Part shown: piece by piece, positions 30,797 to 40,284 of the stretch
Numbering within the stretch: position 1 is the first letter of the stretch
How the letters are laid out: each line of letters starts with the position of its first letter
Assembly: GCF_016597725.1 (NCBI RefSeq)
Contig: NZ_VCGY01000003.1
Span: 558,001-622,000 of the forward strand
DNA length: 64,000 bases
Direction of reading: 5' to 3'
DNA from: Marinobacter sp. 1-4A
GTDB lineage: Bacteria; Pseudomonadota; Gammaproteobacteria; Pseudomonadales; Oleiphilaceae
Translations under genes and position numbers: made by a program
The notes under the pieces: generated by a model
What the model was told of the DNA's origin: nothing
Databases searched by the model: none
Seen by the model: the letters and a program-made list of their open reading frames with translations, nothing else

Positions 30797-31705
30797 TTAG
30801 TTCACAAGCGCGCTTTTAGTATCGCCTTCACTACTATTCGATAAGCTCGGACAGTCCCCGGTTAAGTGGAGCATAACGGCATCGTATAGTTGGTCGCATA
30901 TGGCGTTACTGCTTTTGTTTGGGCTTGCTAGATTCACGTTCAAAGATGGCAGCCGTGGGAGCCGGTGCTGACTATCAAGACGTTTGAGTGTGGAAGGTAT
31001 TGTCGATCTGGGCAGAGCGGAAACTACGGCTCCGCTTTCCACCGCCGCCACAAGCCCCCCATAGCTGTAGGTCTCGAACTCAACTCGATACTCACGTCCT
31101 GCACCTTTGAGCGCATTAAGCATGATTTCTCTGTCAGGACAGCCGTGCTCAAACAAAGCTACGGGCACCGTACTCTGTTGCCAAGCTAACGATTGTCTGG
31201 CACATACCCATTCTAACGGTTCGACTCTGATGGGCTCTGCGTTGATGTCAGAAGGACAATGCTGAGCAAGAGCGATATCGAACTCCCCTTTTTTATAACG
31301 CTCCCAGATACCAGTGCTAAAGCTGCAATCCAAAGTTACTTGCACGTTGGGAAACTGGCATTTCCAACGCTCAAGTAGTTCTGGTAATAGACAACTTGCA
31401 TAACAATCGGTTGTGGCGAATCGAATGATCTGTCGGTCAACGGTGTTCTGCGTCAACCACAGCTCAGCTTCATCGTTTGCGGTGACAACCTTTTGTGCCC
31501 TCAGGTAGAAGGCCATGCCTTTTTCAGTGAGGGTGACGCCATTCGGATTCCGTTGGAGCAACGGCGAGCCAACCTGGCGCTCAAGCTGCTGAACTTGCCA
31601 GCTGACAGTAGACTGGGCCAGGAAGAGTCGTTCTCCTGCCCGTGAAAAACCGCCCGTATCTGCAACATATATAAATGTGCGTAGCTGATCCAAACTCCAT
31701 TTCAT
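30797..31705 (-). CDS. LysR-family transcriptional regulator
   Basis: 302 residues. An N-terminal winged helix-turn-helix ('LRTFIYVADTGGFSRAGERLFLAQSTVSWQVQQLERQ', residues about 7-43) is followed by a periplasmic-binding-protein-like effector domain. It is divergent from the MFS gene, and a LysR-type inverted repeat lies in the gap, so it probably controls that transporter and possibly the aminotransferase. GGAGGCATC precedes the start. Confidence 0.9.
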   Translation of the reverse strand: MKWSLDQLRTFIYVADTGGFSRAGERLFLAQSTVSWQVQQLERQVGSPLLQRNPNGVTLTEKGMAFYLRAQKVVTANDEAELWLTQNTVDRQIIRFATTDCYASCLLPELLERWKCQFPNVQVTLDCSFSTGIWERYKKGEFDIALAQHCPSDINAEPIRVEPLEWVCARQSLAWQQSTVPVALFEHGCPDREIMLNALKGAGREYRVEFETYSYGGLVAAVESGAVVSALPRSTIPSTLKRLDSQHRLPRLPSLNVNLASPNKSSNAICDQLYDAVMLHLTGDCPSLSNSSEGDTKSALVN

Positions 31706-31805
31706 TTTGATGCCTCCTATGGCCAGCTCGTCTTACCTGCTTGAAGTGCGCATATATAGAGGGGGGCGGAAAGGGCAATCGAATTAACGAAAAAACACTG
31801 GTTGA

Positions 31806-31824
31806 GTATCGAATAAGTTGATAC
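31806..31824. promoter_or_regulatory. LysR-type operator between the LysR and MFS genes
   Basis: GTATC-N9-GATAC is a perfect inverted repeat containing the T-N11-A core of LysR-type sites. It sits in the divergent intergenic region about 80-100 bp from each start. Binding is inferred. Confidence 0.5.
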
Positions 31825-31902
31825 CCCCAGACAAGTTTTTTCGTTTCCAACTTACCTGTGTCCCTTTGTACGCTCTGCTCCACTTGTTTTGGAAGCAAAC
31901 AC

Positions 31903-33291
31903 ATGGGCGCGACTATGACAGCGATGAAGAGCTCCCCTGACAATAGAAGTTTGGGCGGAGTTGCTCCAGAAGCTCTTTCAAAAACGTTCCCCACTCAGTG
32001 CTATAGCTACGACAATATTAGCGAAGTAGAAAAGAGTAGTCTCTCCTGTCTCATACCTTCAGGCGGGCTTAAATGGGGAGGTTGGTGCCTGCTTATTAGC
32101 ATTTTCATCAGTGGCTTCTTTTTCCGTTTCGCGCCCGCGACATTGTCGGGGAGTATGCAGCAAGAACTCAGTTTGACAGCCACTGCACTTGGTATTGTGG
32201 CATCAATGCACTTCTGGGTTTACACACTGATGCAGGTGCCGGCTGGCATTTATACCGACTCGGTTGGGGTACGAAATGGTGGGCTTATCGGGGGGACTGT
32301 AACGTCGATAGGTGCTTTTTGTTTTGGTTTTGCCCCAAATCTAGAGGTTTTGCTCGTGGGGTCAGCTCTGATGGGGCTTGGGTTATCTGCAGTTTTCGTC
32401 GTCTTGATGACTTACAACGCTACTTGGTTTTCCTCAGATCGCCATTCGCTCATCATGGGCACAACGATGCTTCTGGCAGCACTGGGGAGTGTGATAGCAC
32501 AGAGCCCGACCGCGTATCTACTGAGCTGGTTAAGCTGGAGAGATATTGTTCTCTTTTTTGGTAGTCTGACGTTTGTGGCCTCCGCCTGTCTTGTTGTTTT
32601 CTGTCGAGATGCCCCTAAGCGAAGACAAGAGCGTTCACCGAAAGCCAAGGCAACAGTCCGTCAACTATTGCAGGGAAATCGGCGCGTACTGCGATCCAGC
32701 CAAGTATGGCTGCTTTTTCTTTGTGTAGCGGCCACTAATGGAACGCTCTATGCGTTTCTAGGATTGTGGGCTGCGCCACTCTTAATAGACGGCTTCGGCC
32801 TGCAACCTACACAAGTCGCACAGTATGCAACTGTTGCACTTATTGTTTACGGTGTCGGCTCTTTATTTGCCGGGTGGGCAGCTGACCGTATTGGAGCGAA
32901 GAAGCCGGTAATTGTTGCGGCAGCACTGATATCGGCGACTGTGTGGGGTGTAATGGCCTTTGCTGAATGGAGCCCTGGTTGGGGGGCAATGGTTCTGTTT
33001 GTACTGTTGGGGCTTTCAGGAGGACAGGTAAGCGTTATTTTTGCGGCCACCAAGGAGGCGGTAGCCCTGCAGAACGTCGGGTTTGCAACAGCGCTTGTAA
33101 ATATGGGTGCATTCTTGGCAGCAGCTTTGGTTCAATCGGGCTTTGGGATCATTCTGGATATCGTGTCTGTTGCAGAAAAAGGAACTGGCCCAAGTCTTCA
33201 GAGTTATCAATTCGCGTTGATTCTGCCCTTAATCATAAGCGGGCTAGGGGTAATAGCATCTTTGTTTTTGAGAGACCGAACACATACATGA
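31903..33291 (+). CDS. MFS transporter (12 TM)
   Basis: About 462 residues; start chosen at the ATG at 31903, 8 bases after GGAAG, but ATGs at 31915 and 31924 are also possible. A roughly 55-residue hydrophilic N-terminus precedes the membrane domain, longer than usual for the family. Helices carry MFS signatures such as 'MQVPAGIYTDSVGVRNGG' (loop 2-3) and 'LFAGWAADRIGAKKPV' (loop 8-9). It resembles nitrate/nitrite-porter- and sugar-phosphate-type MFS proteins in general shape; the substrate is unknown. Likely regulated by the divergent LysR protein. Confidence 0.85.
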   Translation: MGATMTAMKSSPDNRSLGGVAPEALSKTFPTQCYSYDNISEVEKSSLSCLIPSGGLKWGGWCLLISIFISGFFFRFAPATLSGSMQQELSLTATALGIVASMHFWVYTLMQVPAGIYTDSVGVRNGGLIGGTVTSIGAFCFGFAPNLEVLLVGSALMGLGLSAVFVVLMTYNATWFSSDRHSLIMGTTMLLAALGSVIAQSPTAYLLSWLSWRDIVLFFGSLTFVASACLVVFCRDAPKRRQERSPKAKATVRQLLQGNRRVLRSSQVWLLFLCVAATNGTLYAFLGLWAAPLLIDGFGLQPTQVAQYATVALIVYGVGSLFAGWAADRIGAKKPVIVAAALISATVWGVMAFAEWSPGWGAMVLFVLLGLSGGQVSVIFAATKEAVALQNVGFATALVNMGAFLAAALVQSGFGIILDIVSVAEKGTGPSLQSYQFALILPLIISGLGVIASLFLRDRTHT

Positions 33292-33423
33292 GAGCATTTT
33301 GGTCTTGTTCGATAACGGGATAAATTACCTGCTACGCGCCAGAACGTATAAGAAATATTTTCAATAAGGCGCTGAGAATATGGGATTGATGCCCGCAACA
33401 CGCACATCGAAGGGAATATTTAC

Positions 33424-34098
33424 ATGCAAGACATTGGGGTATCTGTCAGTGGGCTGCTGGGGTTAATTATAACCAGCTCGATACTCATTGCTGTACCTGG
33501 CCCAAGCATCATGCTTTTTATTGGGCAGGTTATCATGAAGGGTAGAAGTCATGCGTTGCGTGGTGTGATCGGCAATGCAATTGGCATGTTAAGCATTGCG
33601 ATACTGCTTTCGTTTGGACTTGGCCCTCTTATATTGAAGTCCGATTTCGCTTTGTCTGCCATCAGAATGCTGGGTGCGATCGCCTTGCTGCTCATCGGCA
33701 TAGGATACCTCGTAGCTTCGAAAGCGGCGAGTCCAGTTGCTGCCGAACAGCCAACAAGGAGAAAATCACCGCTCACTGCGGGAGTGATAGTCGGTATAAC
33801 CAACCCCAAGGCATTCATCATGTTCGGAACCATAGTTCCAAGCTTTCTCAGCGGCAATCTTGCGAGCCCCACGAACGTCCTAATCATGTACTCGATGATA
33901 CCTATCATGTTGGGTATTGCGATCGATAGCGTGTGGGTTGTAGCTGCTCACAGCGTAAGTTCCCGCCTTTTTTCCAACACAGGCAGTGTCAGAATAGTAA
34001 ACCGTATCGGAGGAAGCTTGATTATTCTGATGGCCTTTATCTTGGCCTACGAGGCTGTTTCTGGGTTTTCTTCAATAATCAGGTGGCCAGCAACGTGA
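33424..34098 (+). CDS. LysE/RhtB-family amino-acid exporter
   Basis: 224 residues with about six helices. The opening 'LGLIITSSILIAVPGPSIMLFIGQ' with its PGP motif, and 'GVIVGITNPKAFIMFGTIVPSF', are family hallmarks. AAGGGAATA precedes the start. It lies 132 bp after the MFS gene on the same strand. The exported amino acid is not deducible. Confidence 0.9.
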   Translation: MQDIGVSVSGLLGLIITSSILIAVPGPSIMLFIGQVIMKGRSHALRGVIGNAIGMLSIAILLSFGLGPLILKSDFALSAIRMLGAIALLLIGIGYLVASKAASPVAAEQPTRRKSPLTAGVIVGITNPKAFIMFGTIVPSFLSGNLASPTNVLIMYSMIPIMLGIAIDSVWVVAAHSVSSRLFSNTGSVRIVNRIGGSLIILMAFILAYEAVSGFSSIIRWPAT

Positions 34099-34264
34099 AC
34101 TGATCGGAGCGGAGAGTGTCTGCGACGAATCAGTTTGTTGACGATTACTTCCACAGGAAAATTATCGCAGCCGAGATCGCGACTGTTACTAACGGTAATC
34201 CCCCCGAAAAACCGAGGTGCTCAAAAGTAGAATTTTCCGTAAGCTAAACGCAGGGAGATTCTGC

Positions 34265-34531
34265 ATGAAGAAGTCACAATTTTCCGATAGCCAAATCATG
34301 GCGATCTTGAAGCAAGCCGAGAGCGGTGTGCCCGTTCCGGAGCTATGCCGCGAGCACGGCATAAGCAGTGCCAGCTTTTATAAATGGCGAGCCAAATTTG
34401 GCGGCATGGATACCTCCATGATCAAGCGTATGAAAGAGCTTGAGGATGAGAACCGGCGGCTGAAGAAGATGTATGCCGAAGAACGGCTCAAGTCTGAGTT
34501 GCGCAAGGAAGCTCTTGAGGGAAAGTGGTAA
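34265..34531 (+). CDS. IS3-family OrfA (transposase helix-turn-helix protein)
   Basis: 88 residues from the ATG at 34265, with AGGGAG upstream. 'KKSQFSDSQIMAILKQAESGVPVPELCREHGISSASFYKWRAKFGG' is the usual N-terminal helix-turn-helix, followed by the leucine-zipper-like 'MKELEDENRRLKKMYAEERL'. It overlaps orfB by 7 bases in the -1 frame, as expected for programmed frameshifting in IS3 elements. Confidence 0.9.
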   Translation: MKKSQFSDSQIMAILKQAESGVPVPELCREHGISSASFYKWRAKFGGMDTSMIKRMKELEDENRRLKKMYAEERLKSELRKEALEGKW

Positions 34532-35025
34532 AGCCATCTCTCCGTCGCGAGATGGCACACAAGGCCGTTGCCGCTGCTCGTTGTAGCATTCGCCAAGCCT
34601 GCGAGGCCTTCAGTGTCAGTGAGTCCTGCTTCCGTTACCGGGCTAAGCTCAGCACTGAAAATGCCGAGATCGCGGATCTGTTAGTGCGCTCAACCCATAA
34701 CCAGAGAAACTGGGGCTTTGGCCTGTGTTTTCTGTACCTGCGCAACGTGAAGGGTTATCTCTGGAACCACAAACGCGTTTACCGGATCTACCGGGAACTG
34801 GAGCTGAACCTACGCATCAAGCCTCGTAAACGGCTGGTACGTGAGAAACCCGAGCCATTGGCGGTGCCTACGGACATCAACATCAGTTGGTCCATGGACT
34901 TCATGCATGACCAGTTAGAGGATGGCCGAAGTTACCGGCTGTTCAATGTGATCGATGATTACAACCGGGACAACATGGCTCTCGGAGGCATTACCCCACA
35001 ACAGAAATTGGCCATGGTGGCCTGA
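34525..35025 (+). pseudogene. IS3-family OrfB transposase with in-frame internal deletion
   Basis: 166 codons remain where about 275-280 are usual. The N-terminal region and the first catalytic aspartate (in 'ISWSMDFMHDQLEDGRSYRL') are present up to 'NVIDDYNR'. The sequence then jumps directly to the C-terminal 'NMALGGITPQQKLAMVA'. The segment with the second Asp (DNGPE) and the catalytic Glu (around YVERFN) is gone, so this copy cannot catalyse transposition. The frame is preserved across the junction. Confidence 0.88.
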
Positions 35026-35081
35026 ACTCTACTTTTGATGCCCTCTTAAAATGGGGGGATTACCGTGGCGCTTGAACGACT

Positions 35082-35891
35082 CTAAAGTACCGCCTGCCGG
35101 ACTTTTGCAGACACCCACTCTGAAACAATAACCGTTGCCAGAATAACGAGAAATATTACGGTTACTTGGTTCCAGGCCAATGTGCTCAATGACGACTGGA
35201 GTTGTAGGCCCAAGCCACCTGCACCAACCAGTCCGAGAATGGTTGATTCGCGAATGTTTATGTCCCACCGGAAGACTGAAATACCCCAGAATGCCGGGAG
35301 GATCTGCGGGATAATCGCGTAATCAATAATCTGGGCACCGGAAGCGCCGGTTGCCCGTACGGCTTCCACCTGCTTCTCATCAATCTCTTCGATAGCCTCA
35401 TACAGCAGCTTTGCAACAAAACCAATGGAGCGAAGCCCAATGGCGATAATACCCGCCAAAAGCCCCGGGCCTATGATGGCTACTAGCAGCAGCGCCCAGA
35501 TAAGGGAGTTGATTGACCGGGAGGTCACGATGATCAGCAACGCAACTGGGCGCACGAAATAGCGGCTTGGGGTGGTGTTGCCTGCGGCCAGAAATGCTAC
35601 TGGTATCGCGATGATCACACCAATCAACGTGCCAAGGGTCGCAATGTTCAGGGTATCCCAGAGCGGCTGCCAAAGTTGATTGAGGTAGCCCCAGCGTGGC
35701 GGAAGCATGCGACCACCAATATCCGAGGCCTGACGGGGAGCGTCGGCTACAAAAGCCCAGATGGTGTCTTCGGTCATCAGGTTCCAGCAAAATACGGTCA
35801 ACGCTACTAACCAGAACCAACCGAGCCATCGCAGCATGTGTTGTTTTGGAGTGCGGAACTGCCAGATCTGCGTGTCTGCTCCGGATATCAT
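35082..35891 (-). CDS. phnE: Phosphonate/phosphite-type ABC transporter permease PhnE (second copy)
   Basis: About 269 residues. I use the ATG at 35891, which overlaps the preceding phnE stop (ATGA); a GTG at 35900 is an alternative. Six hydrophobic segments and the permease EAA-type loop 'EAVRATGASGAQIIDYAIIPQILP' followed by 'RESTILGLVGAGGLGLQLQ' are typical of PhnE. It is the last gene of the glycerophosphodiesterase-phnD-phnC-phnE-phnE operon. The IS3 remnant begins 17 bp beyond its stop. Confidence 0.9.
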   Translation of the reverse strand: MISGADTQIWQFRTPKQHMLRWLGWFWLVALTVFCWNLMTEDTIWAFVADAPRQASDIGGRMLPPRWGYLNQLWQPLWDTLNIATLGTLIGVIIAIPVAFLAAGNTTPSRYFVRPVALLIIVTSRSINSLIWALLLVAIIGPGLLAGIIAIGLRSIGFVAKLLYEAIEEIDEKQVEAVRATGASGAQIIDYAIIPQILPAFWGISVFRWDINIRESTILGLVGAGGLGLQLQSSLSTLAWNQVTVIFLVILATVIVSEWVSAKVRQAVL

Positions 35892-36697
35892 TGAACCCAC
35901 CGTCGGATATAGGATGAGGAGTATTCCACCACCAACACTATTGCGATGATGATGATTAAAATGGCGCCAGCCGAATCGTATTCGTAGCGATCGATGGCTG
36001 TATTCAGAGTGGCTCCGACACCGCCAGCGCCGACGATGCCGATAACCGATGACTCCCGGAAATTGATGTCCAGACGGTACAGAGAAAGACCTATTAGCCG
36101 CGGCATCACCTGAGGCTGAACGGCATAGTTAACGACTTGCCACCAACGAGCACCGCTAGCGCGAATGGCGTCGATTTGGGCGCTGTCACAATCTTCGATG
36201 TCTTCGGCCAACAGCTTGGACAGAAACCCAATAGAGGCAAACGTCAGTGTAAGAAATCCGGCGAAAGGTCCGAACCCGAACATGGCGACGAGCAGGATTG
36301 CGATAATGATTTCCTGAAATGAGCGTGAAAGCGTAATGATGCTCCGGCAGAACATATACACCGGCGCAGGGGCTAGGTTACGGGCGGCACCGATGCCGAT
36401 TGGTACTGAGACCAATACGCCGGCTACGGTGGAGGTTAGAGTCATGGTCAAGCTTTCGATCAGTCCAATCTGGATATCCTGCCAGCGGGAGCTGAAATCC
36501 GGTGTTAGAAACCCTTGAATGAAGCGCCATCCTCGTTCTAACCCTTCATAAACCCGAAACCAGTCGACCTCCACCGAGTTGATCGCCAGAATCAGATAGA
36601 CCACGCTGCCTGAGATGATGATCCAGCGCCAGCGTTGGCTTTTGAGTAATACCGGCGGTCGCTTCCACGTTTGCGAAGAGCTGATAATACTGCTCAC
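35888..36697 (-). CDS. phnE: Phosphonate/phosphite-type ABC transporter permease PhnE (first copy)
   Basis: 269 residues starting at a GTG that overlaps the phnC stop (GTGA). The transmembrane core carries the EAA-type loop '[24 protein letters not shown]' and '[20 protein letters not shown]'. It is clearly related to the next gene but well diverged, so the transporter is probably a heterodimer, as in other PhnE1-PhnE2 systems. Confidence 0.9.
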   Translation of the reverse strand: MSSIISSSQTWKRPPVLLKSQRWRWIIISGSVVYLILAINSVEVDWFRVYEGLERGWRFIQGFLTPDFSSRWQDIQIGLIESLTMTLTSTVAGVLVSVPIGIGAARNLAPAPVYMFCRSIITLSRSFQEIIIAILLVAMFGFGPFAGFLTLTFASIGFLSKLLAEDIEDCDSAQIDAIRASGARWWQVVNYAVQPQVMPRLIGLSLYRLDINFRESSVIGIVGAGGVGATLNTAIDRYEYDSAGAILIIIIAIVLVVEYSSSYIRRWVQ

Positions 36698-37536
36698 GAG
36701 CTCACCAGCATTGGCGAGCTATCTAGAGCGTTATCTAGAGAGTTATATAGGAGGGTATCGTCGTCTTGTGGCTCATTGGCCTGTTGCATCTGACCCCAAT
36801 CCTCGGCGCCGTAGATACGAGTGAGGGCCTCGTGAGATAAGGTTGATGGCAAGCCGTCAAACACTACCTTGCCAGCCCGTAAGCCGATGATTCTGTCTGT
36901 AAAATTCTGAGCCAGCACAACATCGTGAATATTGATGATGGCGGGCAGGTTCATTTCCCGACAAACGCTCTGAATTAGCCGCATGATTTGGCGGGAGGTT
37001 TTCGGGTCCAGTGATGCGGTAGGTTCGTCTGCCAGCAAAAGGTCCGGATTCTGCTCCAATGCTCTGGCAATACCTACACGTTGCCGTTGACCACCCGAGA
37101 GTTCATCAGCCCGTTTGTTACAGTGATCACCCAGCCCCACACGGTTCAGTAAACTGAAGGCCTGATCAATGTCAGCCTGAGGGAATCGGCGTAGGAAAGA
37201 TCGCCAACTGGAGACATAACTCAATCGTCCAGACAATACGTTCTCCATCACCGTAAGACGCTCTACCAGAGCGTACTCCTGAAAAATCATACCAATACGT
37301 CGGCGAGCCTGACGCAAAGCCCGGCCGTTGAGGGTGGTTAGCTCGGTTTCACCGAGGCAAACGCTGCCAGCGGTAGGCTCAACCAAGCGGTTGATGCACC
37401 GAATCAGGCTTGATTTGCCTGCGCCGGAGGGACCAATCAGTCCTACGACCTGCCCCGCAGGTACCGAGAAACTGATATCGCTCAGTGCTCGGTCGCCGGT
37501 TTTGTAGGTTTTTGATAAGGCTTTTAGTTCAAGCAC
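36694..37536 (-). CDS. phnC: Phosphonate/phosphite-type ABC transporter ATP-binding protein PhnC
   Basis: 280 residues from a GTG start. Walker A 'GPSGAGKSS' near residue 36, Q-loop '[18 protein letters not shown]', signature '[15 protein letters not shown]', Walker B '[13 protein letters not shown]'. The 'VLSGRL' and '[19 protein letters not shown]' features are PhnC-like. The C-terminal 30 residues extend beyond the usual core. It energises the two PhnE permeases. Confidence 0.92.
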   Translation of the reverse strand: MLELKALSKTYKTGDRALSDISFSVPAGQVVGLIGPSGAGKSSLIRCINRLVEPTAGSVCLGETELTTLNGRALRQARRRIGMIFQEYALVERLTVMENVLSGRLSYVSSWRSFLRRFPQADIDQAFSLLNRVGLGDHCNKRADELSGGQRQRVGIARALEQNPDLLLADEPTASLDPKTSRQIMRLIQSVCREMNLPAIINIHDVVLAQNFTDRIIGLRAGKVVFDGLPSTLSHEALTRIYGAEDWGQMQQANEPQDDDTLLYNSLDNALDSSPMLVSS

Positions 37537-37570
37537 AATTTGTTGCCATTGCTGATAATAAAAGACGGAG

Positions 37571-37600
37571 GGTTGGCCACATCTCGCAACGTGGCCAACC
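37571..37600 (-). terminator. Strong hairpin between phnD and phnC
   Basis: GGTTGGCCAC and GTGGCCAACC form a perfect 10-bp GC-rich stem with a 10-base loop. No T-run follows in the minus-strand direction, so it is likely an mRNA 3' stabiliser or partial terminator that raises phnD mRNA relative to phnC-phnE, a common arrangement for binding-protein genes. Confidence 0.6.
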
Positions 37601-37628
37601 CACTGACGACAGGTTGTGGTCTGAGCCC

Positions 37629-38573
37629 TTAGCGGCAGTTGTAAACTACGCCGTTGGCATCATCGATCTTACGAATAACTTCCCAGTGTTCCTGAAAGGT
37701 AATCGGGATGAACTGGGCCTCACCTGACTTAGAGAATTCCTCTTCCAGAGAGGTGCCTTCCCAGTTGAAGGAGAAAAACGCCTGCTGAATCTTGTCTTGA
37801 AGTTCTGGTGTCAGGTTATGTGCGACGCCGTATCCAGTGGTGGGAAAGGTCTGGGACTTATACAAAGATACAATCTGCTCTTCTTTGATGACGTCCCGGT
37901 TCAGCATGCGCGACATAACTGAGTTGGCAACGGCTGCAGCGTCGTAGTCTTTATTGGCAACCCCAAGAATGGAGTTGTCATGCTTGCCAGAAAACACCGG
38001 AGTGAAATCTCTGTTTGGTACAAGGTCATAATCGGCTTTCAGAATCGCAGATGGCGCCTTGAAACCTGAGTTTGAGGTTTCAGAGGTAAAGGCCAGCTCG
38101 CGGTCTCTTAGCCCTTCTACATCAGTAATGCCGGAATCCGGATGGGTGATGATTTCCATTTCGTAGCCAAATGACCCATCAGCAGAAGCCATGATGGTGA
38201 AAGGGCGGAAACCACCGCATGCAACGGCTATCGGGTTGGAGCCAGTATTGAAACCGGCAATATGGAGGCGTCCGGCGCGCATGGCTTCGATTTGTGCAGC
38301 GTTGGATTGAACGGGGAAAAACTGGATTTTCTTACCCGTTTTCTCAGACAGATGGTCTAAAAAGTCGGACCAGGCTTCAGCGTAAACAGAAGGGTCTTCC
38401 ACCGGCGTGTACGCAAAAATCAGCGTAGAAGGGTCGACCTGCTCAGACTTGGCAGGAATGTCTGCAATCAGATCACCGTCCTGATCACTGTATCGGGAGT
38501 CCAGTTTGAATGCGCCCTGCGCGAGCATTGGGGTCATTAGGGCTGCGCATGTTAGTGTCATCAACTTATTCAT
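37629..38573 (-). CDS. phnD: Phosphate/phosphite/phosphonate ABC transporter substrate-binding protein PhnD
   Basis: 314 residues with a signal peptide (about 1-20, cut after AQGA). '[30 protein letters not shown]' and '[19 protein letters not shown]' are PhnD-family features. The ligand could be phosphonate, phosphite or a phosphate ester; no C-P lyase or phosphite dehydrogenase gene is nearby. The next gene upstream is a glycerophosphodiester phosphodiesterase, so a phosphate-ester-related role is worth considering. Confidence 0.88.
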   Translation of the reverse strand: MNKLMTLTCAALMTPMLAQGAFKLDSRYSDQDGDLIADIPAKSEQVDPSTLIFAYTPVEDPSVYAEAWSDFLDHLSEKTGKKIQFFPVQSNAAQIEAMRAGRLHIAGFNTGSNPIAVACGGFRPFTIMASADGSFGYEMEIITHPDSGITDVEGLRDRELAFTSETSNSGFKAPSAILKADYDLVPNRDFTPVFSGKHDNSILGVANKDYDAAAVANSVMSRMLNRDVIKEEQIVSLYKSQTFPTTGYGVAHNLTPELQDKIQQAFFSFNWEGTSLEEEFSKSGEAQFIPITFQEHWEVIRKIDDANGVVYNCR

Positions 38574-38736
38574 AGGTGTGTCCTTGGGTCATGAAACCAT
38601 CATCAGCCAGATACTAATCAGGTAATGTTATGGTTACGTGACACCGACAAGGGATTGAACCCAAAAGTCTGTGTCACGCAATCTCGTTTAACCTAGAGGG
38701 ATCAGCTGATCAGGTGAATGCGGATGAATGAGGCTT

Positions 38737-39993
38737 TTAAAGCCCCATACAATTGGCGTAGTGAGTGGTGGTCGCAGGCCAGTCTGAAAAAATGCCTATT
38801 ACACCTATTTCCCGAGCCAGCACATCAATCACGGTATAAATATCGCCGTCGTTGTTAATGGCATCGCTGATACTTTGGTAATACCAGCCACCACCTTCAT
38901 TTAAGGGCCCGCTGCGCTCCAATGACCAGCCAATCAAATCAAGGCCTGCAGCCTTAGCGTTGAGTGCATAGTCAGATGGAACAATCTTTTGGTGAGCGTC
39001 TAGAGTTAGCATTTTCCAAAGTGCGGGTGCCAGAATAGGAACCCCTTGCTGGGTAAGGCTTTCCATATACGCCATAGATGTGTTCTCTGGGTCGTTACTT
39101 TTCTCATCCAGAAATACTGCTTGGCGTCCAAACTCAGGCATTTGATTAACCCAGAATACGACATCATCCAATAAGAACGACTGCGGCCATACATCCTCAG
39201 GGCTCACGCCAGCAGAGATGTATTCGTTGATCATCTGTCGGGCATAATCTTCTTGTGTGTAGTCACCTTCAAAAGGCATCTCGACCACCGGTGTTTTCAG
39301 CTCGGGGGTGAACTTAAGGCCTAGCTCTTTAATCAGTTGGATGCTTTCGCGATGGCTTAACAGGGTGCCTTCAGTGGCATACAGATTCGTGCGCCAATCG
39401 GCGGTGCCGCCAAGATACTCTTGAGGGGTAGTGGCATCTTCATTAAACGCATCCATTTTTCCCCGGAGCGTCTTAAACTCAGCTAGCGTAATGTCACTGG
39501 TGCGGCATTCAGCCTCAGCCTTAGTGCCTGCGCTCGGATTGGCGGGCACGAATGGCTGTGTGCATTTGGCGTTCAGCTCTGGCACGGCCACAATGTTGGT
39601 CGTGGTGTGCAGGTCGTTCTGAGCGTGGCGGCAGACTAATTGCCGGTCCTTGGTAAAGGCAACGTCGCACTCAATAATCCCAACCCCCATTTTGGCAGCT
39701 GCCACATAGGATTCGCGGGTATGTTCAGGAAACTGCAACGGCGCGCCACGGTGGGCAATAGAGAAAGCGCTTGCGGTCGGGGTCATAGATTCACACGCTT
39801 GTAGCGTACTCTTCAGTTCACCCTCATCCATATCGTTAACCAGAAAGTAAGGTCTGGGACCAAGCTGAACCAGCGATGGGTTGTCATCAGGAGGGCTCAC
39901 TTCGGGCGCACTGGCGTTGTTATCGCTGTCGTTGCAGCCGGATAACATAGCGAGAGCGCCGATGATCAGAGGCAATATAAACAAGATTTTCAT
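38737..39993 (-). CDS. Glycerophosphodiester phosphodiesterase, lipoprotein (GlpQ-like)
   Basis: Hydrolyses glycerophosphodiesters to glycerol-3-phosphate and an alcohol. About 418 residues from the ATG at 39993, chosen for AAAGG upstream and a lipoprotein signal ending in ALAMLSGC; the frame is open 13 codons further. GDPD catalytic features are '[21 protein letters not shown]', '[22 protein letters not shown]' and '[10 protein letters not shown]', giving the His-Arg, Glu-x-Asp and His sets. Surface or periplasmic location is predicted. It heads the minus-strand operon with phnDCEE. Confidence 0.88.
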   Translation of the reverse strand: MKILFILPLIIGALAMLSGCNDSDNNASAPEVSPPDDNPSLVQLGPRPYFLVNDMDEGELKSTLQACESMTPTASAFSIAHRGAPLQFPEHTRESYVAAAKMGVGIIECDVAFTKDRQLVCRHAQNDLHTTTNIVAVPELNAKCTQPFVPANPSAGTKAEAECRTSDITLAEFKTLRGKMDAFNEDATTPQEYLGGTADWRTNLYATEGTLLSHRESIQLIKELGLKFTPELKTPVVEMPFEGDYTQEDYARQMINEYISAGVSPEDVWPQSFLLDDVVFWVNQMPEFGRQAVFLDEKSNDPENTSMAYMESLTQQGVPILAPALWKMLTLDAHQKIVPSDYALNAKAAGLDLIGWSLERSGPLNEGGGWYYQSISDAINNDGDIYTVIDVLAREIGVIGIFSDWPATTTHYANCMGL

Positions 39994-40103
39994 AACGGGC
40001 CTTTTGTTGGATATATTGGTTTTTTCCAGCATCGCGTTAGTCGGCGAGAATGGGGTGATTGGCTAATCTAAGGCTGTACAGGCGCTAATATTGCCTAGGC
40101 TTA

Positions 40104-40121
40104 GTTAACGTCTGATGACAG
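40104..40121 (-). promoter_or_regulatory. Possible half Pho box upstream of the glpQ-phn operon
   Basis: On the minus strand the sequence reads CTGTCATCAGACGTTAAC. The first half is a perfect CTGTCAT PhoB half-site, but the second half is poor. Phosphate-starvation control would make sense for a phosphodiesterase-phosphonate operon, but the sequence match is weak. The rest of the 39994-40284 gap shows only AT-rich sequence and the LysM-gene leader. Confidence 0.25.
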
Positions 40122-40284
40122 TTTTTTTAAGCGCTACACATGATTAGTTTTGGTGTCTTTTGGATGGCCAGCTTTTAACTTGTCATCACCACAGAGGATG
40201 ACTACCATTTGAATGGAAAACAGACCTGCCACGGAACTTGGATGAAAGGCGGGACTTAAAACGGAATTTTAAAAGGGATTTGTT

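Larger units (their letters stand above)
34193..35065 (+). mobile_element. IS3-family insertion sequence with an internal deletion
   Basis: An 873-bp element bounded by imperfect terminal inverted repeats. The left end begins CGGTAATCCCCCC and contains TCAAAAGTAGA about 20 bases in; the right end reads as the complement of CGGTAATCCCCCC with ATCAAAAGTAGA at the same place. It carries orfA and an orfB lacking its centre. An intact relative would be about 1.2-1.3 kb, so about 0.3-0.35 kb is missing. I see no convincing target-site duplication. It lies between the LysE gene and the phn operon, 17 bp beyond the phnE stop. Confidence 0.85.

Noticed and set aside
38700..38711. GATCAGCTGATC palindrome downstream of the phosphodiesterase gene
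   Set aside because: A short isolated palindrome with no T-run or conserved context; could be chance.
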